Shown here piece after piece: positions 57,243 through 64,000 of a DNA stretch of 64,000 nt; position 1 is the first letter of the stretch; each line of letters opens with the position of its first letter. This DNA is from Spisula solida (lineage: Eukaryota > Mollusca > Bivalvia > Venerida > Mactridae), in NCBI GenBank assembly GCA_947247005.1, contig OX365955.1:8814001-8878000 (forward strand), in the 5' to 3' direction. The notes beneath the pieces are model-generated. The model ran no database searches, was not told where the DNA came from, and saw nothing but the letters and a program-made list of their open reading frames with translations. The position numbers and the translations under genes are program-made.

Positions 57243-58466
57243 TTACATATTGTGACTCTTGTTCCCAGCATTTGGTGTCATCCATAGCTCATTCAAACGT
57301 ATCGGTATGACTTTGTTTAGATGTGTTGAAAACAGGAATAACCCATCCGCCTTACCCCTTAAAAATGCTGCGCTGAAACCAAAGTTACTCTTGGTAAGAA
57401 GTAACACATCGCAGCTGGCCAACAAGACTTGCTCAAACAGAACAGTAGCAAACTCTTCACATTGTGATTCGACAGGGCTTAACCTCTTGTCTCCCAAACG
57501 ATCAATATGCATAATCGCCTGGTTTAAACCGACATAGTTAGGGAAAATAACCGCCGCTTTTCGTTTAATGTCGTCAGAATCACTGGCTATATAAAGCGCG
57601 AACTTTCTGTTGTCGGAATAGTTACGTAAGAAAGAGAATATCGTCGTTTCATTTGGAGGTCCTCTGACTTTTTCGAATGACATGTCCGTCGGAATGGATG
57701 GGTTTTTCCCTTTCCTGATATGAGCACAGACAAGAGTTCTGTCTTTAACGATATTTTGCTTAAATTCTAGCAATTTATCCTGATTTGTGTTTGTATTTTT
57801 AAATAAAATATGTACGATCAATCGAACCACTGTTTGTTCAGCCATGTTAAATACCCATCCCATTACTCTAGATGTGTCACTCTGTTCTCTTAATGTGTCT
57901 AGATGTAAAACATTGGTTTTGAAACGAACTACTCGAGTGTTCCCCTGCATAATTGCATAACCAGGTCTTAAGAAACGAGACGATAAATCTATCGAATCCA
58001 TATGCTGAACCTCTCTAGATTCTCTTCTAGTTATATTTGCTAGAGATGGTTTACACGCCGTCCAATCGTATAAGTTACTCCCCATGATGTTTTCAAGCTT
58101 ACATGGCTCGTTCATATCGATGACGAACGTTCTATTGAATAATAAAGCCAACAGAAAGCTGCTGACCATCGACTTCTGGCGGGTACCCCATCCACCACAG
58201 TACCCATTACATGTGTAAACCAGCAATCTTCTTTCAGAGCATTCGTTTGCATCTTTGACTTTTATATGATCAAATTGAACCACTTTCAGTAAGTCTGCCA
58301 TCTGTGACGCGGGGTGTCTTTTCGCTGCAAACATTTTCTCTGCCACTACGTGCACTTGTGATTTGGACAGAAGTGGAAATGTTATGATAAAATTCCAAAT
58401 CGACAAGAAATATACCAATGTTATTACTCCGAGCATGAAAGAAACTGCGGTCGTGAAATTTTTCAT
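57243..58466 (-). CDS. Fucosyltransferase-like type II membrane glycosyltransferase
   Basis: 407 residues from the ATG at 58466. An acceptor (TTATTTTCAG) lies just upstream, so a non-coding 5' exon is likely and the 11 extra upstream codons are not used. Residues about 8-30 form a single membrane anchor with a short cytosolic side, as in Golgi enzymes. The lumenal part has SMVSSFLLALLFNRTFVIDM (a fold-opening motif near residue 100), HIRKG at 249-253 (the HxRxG donor-site motif of GDP-fucose transferases), SDSDD at 295-299 and SNFGFSAAFL at 360-369. That is the three-motif order of the alpha-1,2/alpha-1,6/O-fucosyltransferase superfamily. Several N-glycosylation sequons are present. The exact linkage made cannot be read; GT11-like or NodZ/FUT8-like are both possible. 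The coding region is a single exon. Confidence 0.75.
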   Translation of the reverse strand: MKNFTTAVSFMLGVITLVYFLSIWNFIITFPLLSKSQVHVVAEKMFAAKRHPASQMADLLKVVQFDHIKVKDANECSERRLLVYTCNGYCGGWGTRQKSMVSSFLLALLFNRTFVIDMNEPCKLENIMGSNLYDWTACKPSLANITRRESREVQHMDSIDLSSRFLRPGYAIMQGNTRVVRFKTNVLHLDTLREQSDTSRVMGWVFNMAEQTVVRLIVHILFKNTNTNQDKLLEFKQNIVKDRTLVCAHIRKGKNPSIPTDMSFEKVRGPPNETTIFSFLRNYSDNRKFALYIASDSDDIKRKAAVIFPNYVGLNQAIMHIDRLGDKRLSPVESQCEEFATVLFEQVLLASCDVLLLTKSNFGFSAAFLRGKADGLFLFSTHLNKVIPIRLNELWMTPNAGNKSHNM

Positions 58467-58634
58467 CACCTGAAAATAAATGCGTATACAATGTATCATA
58501 ACAGTTTAACAGTTTATTTTATATACACATTGGACAATGTGTCCATGAGTACACAATTTTACATTTATAGATATTTATACATGTACATATATATTACACC
58601 CAAAGAACATTACATAACAGTAATATCATAGGTA

Positions 58635-58815
58635 ACACGGTGGTCGAGTGGGGTAGCGCTTTTGACAACGGATAGAGATGTTTAAGACCGGTGCATTTCA
58701 ATGTTTCTCACCCAACAAGACTAGTGACAAGTTTGTATTCTTGTCTATACCCAGGAACAGTCCCTGGTACATCGGTGCTATACACCGGGTACGTTAAGGA
58801 ATCAATGAGTCTATT
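58635..58815 (+). mobile_element. SINE family 3 copy
   Basis: AACACGGTGGTCGAGTGG head, then GTTTCTCACCCAACAAG, CAGGAACAGTCCCTGGTAC and ACACCGGGTACGTTAAGGA, parallel to 53840-54040. Confidence 0.7.
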
Positions 58816-58984
58816 TGAACAGAGATATGGGTAGCGCACTCGGATTCCTTGTACATAATGTATCACATAATGTTCCTGTCTTTTCCTTCGAAGCCGGAAT
58901 CCATTTTGCAAATGGACCTTACTGGGATACATATATAAGCAAATCAATGTTTCTCTGTCGTATGTGACGTCTAGCTGATGTTCG

Positions 58985-59360
58985 AACCACAGGAATTTGA
59001 AGTTCTGTAGAATATAATAGCAGTCGATCCATTCATTTGATTTATATGCTTTTAATTATCCTCGCCACCTGAAATCCATATGGGTGAGATCCCAAGAAGA
59101 GGTAAATCGCTTTAGTTTTTGGGATAATAGTACATGATACAGAATATGCCCCAATCCAGAAGCATCCCTGGTTCTTTTACGTGCCTGGTGTAAAGCATCA
59201 TACACGGGACCTCGGTATTTAAAGTCTCGTCTGAAAGACTGTTAGTAATTTTAGATATGTTTGGTGCATGTAAGTTTTAAATCCGGCTGGAGGCGGGATC
59301 GAACACACAACCTTCGGATCAGCAGTCAGTAGCTCTTACCACTGGACCACTTGTCCACCA
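58985..59360 (-). mobile_element. tRNA-derived SINE, minus strand
   Basis: Plus-strand GGCGGGATCGAACACACAACC and GCTCTTACCACTGGACCAC are the complement of a B box and A box (tRNA head about 59285-59360). The distal part has ATAGCAGTCGATCCATTCAT and ATCCTCGCCACCTGAAATCC, akin to family 1. Confidence 0.7.
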
Positions 59361-59774
59361 ATCGACCCAGTGCTAACAAAATAATAGACATGTAAGCGAT
59401 CGGCAAGTTAGCTCATTCGACGAGAATTATTATAATTAGTATGTATCTAATACAACGTCAAATTCCTGTGTTCGAACTAGGCCGGGTATTTGACAACCAG
59501 TTCTAACTTTCACAAGCAACTGTCCAAGTAGACACTTTTGAAGGAGACATAACCTTAGACCTAGAATGAAATAACAACATTATGTCAAAACTTGATTCTG
59601 TCTACTTTTGTCAAATGGTGCTGAAAATATCTCTCTTTGTCGCATTACAAAACTAGCAAAATGCTGTATTTGCTTAAAGTTGGATTTTAAAAAAAAAAGT
59701 AACGATGTTTCGTCATGTAATAATGCAACACAGAGAGATATCTTCCGGTGCGTTTTAATTACAATGATTCTAAA

Positions 59775-60207
59775 TAGTGTAGCAATACCATGTGGCTATT
59801 GGCTACAGTTACAAGTAGAAATTTGTAAACATTAGAACACAAATATAGCCATAAGTATTTGATTTCTTCATCGATTTCTATAAGATATACGCCACGCTAA
59901 GGGGAAAAGTATTTTCTTTCCTTAAAATATCAGATCTTATTCAGCAGCTTTACCGATTTAACCATTACACTGTGAAACCTACACGTTCCACGGTTTTACA
60001 AGGTAATGGACAAAACGGCACAGCCGCTGAAAAAGATTTTATATTTCATGGAAAGCAAATAATTGCCCCCTTAGCGTGGCGTATATTACATAGAAATCGA
60101 TGAAGAAATAAAATACTTTTGGCTATATTTGTGTTCTATTTATTTTCCAATGTTTACAAGTTTCTTCTTGTAACTGTAGTCAAAAGTGACGTGGTATTGC
60201 TACACTG
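59775..60207. mobile_element. CAGTGTAGCAATACC MITE, second full copy
   Basis: 433-bp palindromic copy: left AGTGTAGCAATACC, right GGTATTGCTACACTG; arms share AAATATAGCCATAAGTATTT-like sequence with 22529-22974. Confidence 0.85.
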
Positions 60208-62185
60208 AAATACGGAAGTTTAACCATTGAGATGACAAAAAGGGATTAAATAAATGTAACCAAAGCATGTACAGAAGCACATAATAAAGCTTTAATAAGA
60301 TTACAAAGTAAGTAGTAATTAAGACTTCATACAACTGATGCAAGCAAAAACAGTACATATATAATTATACATGTAGATATAAAATGATTTTTATTCGTAA
60401 GTAAATTTTTAGCGCACAACATATAATTAATGAAATGTGTTATACTTGTGATAAGTATCAATAGTACATGGTTCACAGTTTTGTAACCGTAAGTATAACA
60501 GTTTTTGAATTAGAGCAAAAATCTACGTAATTCTGGATCACCCCTCGTATATAAATACAAGATGATGTTTTCGTAAGTAAAATATTAGCTCACAAAATTA
60601 CGAAAATCTTACTATAGCGGTAATAGAATAAGATGAAAGTTAACATACCAAGTATACAAGTTTACAAACAAAACCCTGTAGGGCCTAGTAGACCAATGCA
60701 AAACACACTGAAATCCAGACGAAAATGTAACCGATTTTAAAACTCGATTTGATACGTTTATTATAAAGTTGTATTTCTATTTTATGTTTAATGTACATGT
60801 AACTAATTAACTGAATTCATTATTGACACTTCCGCCTATTAGAAAGATTTTACAACAAAATTCAAATTGTGGTTTAACTATACACGCGTGTTTATAACAC
60901 ATATAATTTTAAACGCCCTTTTAATTGATTGCAATAAAATTACTGAAATCATATGTCCTTATATGGCCTTATTGATAAATCCCTCGGTATACCGAGAACC
61001 TTCTATCTGCACACCAGGGTACAGTTTTATCTAAGCACCTACGGAAATCTTAAACTTACGTTCAAATGTAAATTCTTTATGATTCATCTACAACAATGAA
61101 GTGTGGACAATGGATCTGTAATACTAATATTGATTCAGTTAATGAATTCCTACTAAACATGTCTGTCCCCAATTCGCTGTTGTTAGTGAATTAAAAAAAA
61201 ATGAACGTAATTTTACGATTGCCGTTAGTTCTTTGATAAAAAAGTATCCAGATAATATATCGCTGGCTCGTAAGAACAAAAGCGGTATTTTGAGAAAACA
61301 AGAAAAAATGTCTGAAAACTACTCTTTACTTATAGAAAAACAAGTTTTTTAAATTTCGGTTTGGTCAACGTGACCAGCTGTTCCGATTTTCATGCAAATA
61401 GGCTCATAAGAAGCGCCTTGTGATGCAGATTTCAACTTAACATGAGTCTTATAAGTTCTTACGACCCTCTAATTCTTAGTCAGTGATAATGTTGTCCAGT
61501 CCCGAATGGTTCCAAACCTCCAACTCTGTAATCGAAAGTAAACTGTCATTTAACTTCAAATATATAATTTATAATAAATATTCCTGTAGCAGTGAATTTA
61601 CCTTCAAGAAGGTATGATCGAGCGAAGAAAAATCATCATTTCAAGGGCAGTAATTCTGCTAATATTTGATAAATCTTATTTTGTATGAAGTCTGATGACT
61701 GTTGTGGAAAAAATGTTGTTAATTCTTTTGTTTGAGTCTATCATATAAGCAACTTTTGCATCCCATACAAGGAATGGAAAGGAATAAAAAATAGCCTATT
61801 GTTTCACACAATATAACTGCCTCTGTATCTCCACGCAACCTTTGGTGAGGTTAAAAAACACCAAAGTTATACGGTAGTACATGAACACTGTGTGTCATTT
61901 CTTTCCAGAGTTATATATTCCTCTCCACGATATTTGAAACCTGCCACAGGGAAATTGCCACAGGGAAATAATCATATACCTGTTGCCATTTAGAGTCGTT
62001 TTTCAAGTATTATAATTATACAGCTAAGGCGTAACAAGTTTTCATGAAAGTTATCTACCAATACTAACTTGCTTTCCTGCAAACAATTGACAACTTCTCT
62101 ACATGTGAAGGTCACGGAAGAACTCAACCTGCTCGTCAAATCCAGATCACTCAGGTGACTATAAAGTACTGAATAGTACTTCACT
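60208..62185. other. AT-rich intergenic stretch
   Basis: No gene. A TACGAGGGGTGATCCAGAAT-type mariner-like end lies at about 60530-60551 (minus orientation). Confidence 0.4.
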
Positions 62186-62290
62186 TCGATGACAGGTGTC
62201 TGTCTCGATTGCTTAGTGGAAGAGCGTCTAATTTGAGCGCGAGAGGTATCGGGTTCAATCAAAAATGGTACTGGTAAATCTCCCTTGTCG
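62186..62290 (+). mobile_element. tRNA-like SINE head
   Basis: GATTGCTTAGTGGAAGAGCG A box and ATCGGGTTCAATC B box, 40 nt apart, then a non-tRNA continuation. The minus-strand open frame across it is a shadow. Confidence 0.6.
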
Positions 62291-64000
62291 TTAAAATGAT
62301 ATGTCTCCCTTTCTTGACATAGTATAGTTAATTCAAGGTAAGTACTGTTTTTTTTCAGTGTCAGAATAATGCAACTGGGGTTACATAATAGTCTCCATGG
62401 TAGATCTATAATAGATATGAAATACCATTGACCAGTGCAGCATTTAAAAAAGCATGTAAAGAACAAACACTATGTGACGAAGATATTTTAATCGAGAGAA
62501 AGAGTAAATACATGTAAGAGACAGTAAGAAGAATAGCTTTCATAATCTAAGTTTGAATGCAATACTTATTACACAAAATTAGGAAAAAATCTGACAGGTA
62601 ATTAAGCAATAATTTATTAACAAAGATCAAATGGTCAAACTTAGGCTGATTGAATTAATGGAATTTATTTATTCATGATATGGGGAGTCGATATTGAACA
62701 TTATGGAGATAATGAAAACGTACCAGACAAATTCATTCCAAAAAACAACGCACGCTCTCTTTCAATATTCAGTGTACAAACTTTATTTTCAGCCATACAT
62801 GTAATTTCATCTGGAAATAGCTCTACTTATATTATATAATAGCGAACGTCTGGATGAAAATGTACGGGCATCTAGTTCACTCACTTACATAAACTAAATA
62901 ACACAGGGTATTGACCACGAAGGTTTATCAAATTTAATGAACGTGCGTGGTATTGACGCTTATTATTTTTGTGTATATGTGATTATATCATAGTTATATG
63001 ATCTATAAGGCAGTAATGAATTAACACACGCATAAAATAATATACCATAGGATCTTCTGTGGACGCAGGTTGTAAAACCTCTATATCCACCTCTTCTTTT
63101 AATGTATTCATCTTGTCGCATCTTGTGAATGTTAGCTCTACCACGCATGTTAATTAAATTAACATGCGTGGCTCTACGTATTTTGTTATGGTTGAATTTC
63201 AGTTCTTGGTCCTATAAAAAAATAATATGCGCCAAGTTGAAATACCCTGTGCTAAAATTATGACGATACAATTAATTAATGTGCGAGCTGATCGAGCGAA
63301 AACCTTCGGCATATATTTTTCTAATCACGTATCCAAAAAATACGATGGTGAATCTTTGACTAAACCAGGGCGGCAAATCATCTCCGGTAATTTATGTGGG
63401 CCTCGGAATCTGTCAGCGATGACAACTAGAAACTTTAGTAAATATCACGCTTGTGTTAATTTTCCGACGGACCGTTCTCATCCGGGCAAGTCTGAAATCT
63501 AACATGGCGGACAAGGTGCCGAAAATCCTAAATTGGCAATCAACTTGCCGATAGCTTGTAAATTTCTTCATATATTCTGACCTTTCTTGCATGCAATATT
63601 AACAGTTGCTATGGACACATGCTCGTTCCATGCTTTTCATGAAATTCTCCTAATTGTGCTCGTTTTTGTATTTTTTTGCCATTTGTTTTGAGCGTTACTC
63701 GTCACTCGTGTCTTAACTGCAGGATTTGTGTATTGCGTTCGTCACAATGGATCTTCTTCTTCTTCTTAAATGAACTACACTCCTTCAAAGGTCTGAAGAT
63801 TATGTGTAGGCGCTAGTTTTAAAAACAATTTTGAATGTGAGTGTATGATACACAGAAATACTGGTTTGTATTGTAATACATGTGCAAGTTAAAAGATTGA
63901 TTTTATAATCAAACATTAAGATTAAAACTTTGTACAATGGTTGCCATTTAGTATGTGAATGTGGAGACCAAGACAGGAACAGTGACAATGGTCTTAAAAA
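62291..64000. other. AT-rich intergenic stretch
   Basis: No supported gene. Palindrome ACCACGCATGTTAATTAA/TTAACATGCGTGG-type at 63140-63171. The open frame 63227-63502 (+) has no recognisable domain. Confidence 0.4.

Noticed and set aside
61990..62466. 158-codon minus-strand frame
   Set aside because: Runs antisense through a tRNA-like SINE head; no domain and no conserved start.
63227..63502. 91-codon plus-strand frame as a gene
   Set aside because: No recognisable domain, signal or homologous copy in the window.

Overview
This is a eukaryotic, AT-rich, repeat-dense window with spliced genes, tRNA-derived SINEs, many short terminal-inverted-repeat (TIR) elements and minisatellites. The repeat style (145-bp 'gacctagtttttgacc' arrays, CAGTAAAAC-type and TACGAGGG-type inverted ends) and the protein content suggest a mollusc, probably a bivalve. 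That placement is inference; no rRNA or mitochondrial marker is present. All positions, splice junctions and repeat periods below were read by eye.

Layout. 1-2845 is a 32/38-bp minisatellite with a higher-order duplication. It runs almost into 2902-4956 (+), the last two exons of a TMEM53/DUF829-like alpha/beta-hydrolase-fold gene. 5.4-8.1 kb is a transposon cluster, including a non-autonomous PIF/Harbinger element (6382-7619) with TAA target duplications and a truncated transposase. 9753-10700 (-) and 23405-24115 (-) are paralogues of an unrecognised protein family sharing RPPxIxPNYG and DPRF blocks. Between them are two abutting TIR elements (11334-13881), a three-level transposon nest (16045-20200) and a dead C2H2 zinc-finger array (20585-21760). 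24-35 kb is nearly gene-free and holds SINEs and simple repeats.

35107-50898 is the most interesting part: a head-to-head (inverted) pair of paralogous five-exon genes, A (39627 to 35107, minus) and B (44129 to 50898, plus). Each encodes a predicted secreted protein of about 520 residues made of four diverged copies of a roughly 110-130-residue module (GS-x2-DL near the start, then WWF, then M-x-RW-x-VGEH, ending in WF/WY). Intron phases (1, 2, 0, 2) are identical. Both spliced models give exact multiples of three, 522 and 525 aa, and exon sequence is far better conserved than intron sequence. I do not recognise the module. The space between the genes holds a 145-bp repeat element, a TAGAA-type satellite and two MITEs.

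51-57 kb contains a perfect 55-bp hairpin, two blocks of a 126-bp repeat and SINEs. 57243-58466 (-) is a type II membrane fucosyltransferase-like glycosyltransferase. 58.6-64 kb is repeats and AT-rich sequence with no gene that I can support.
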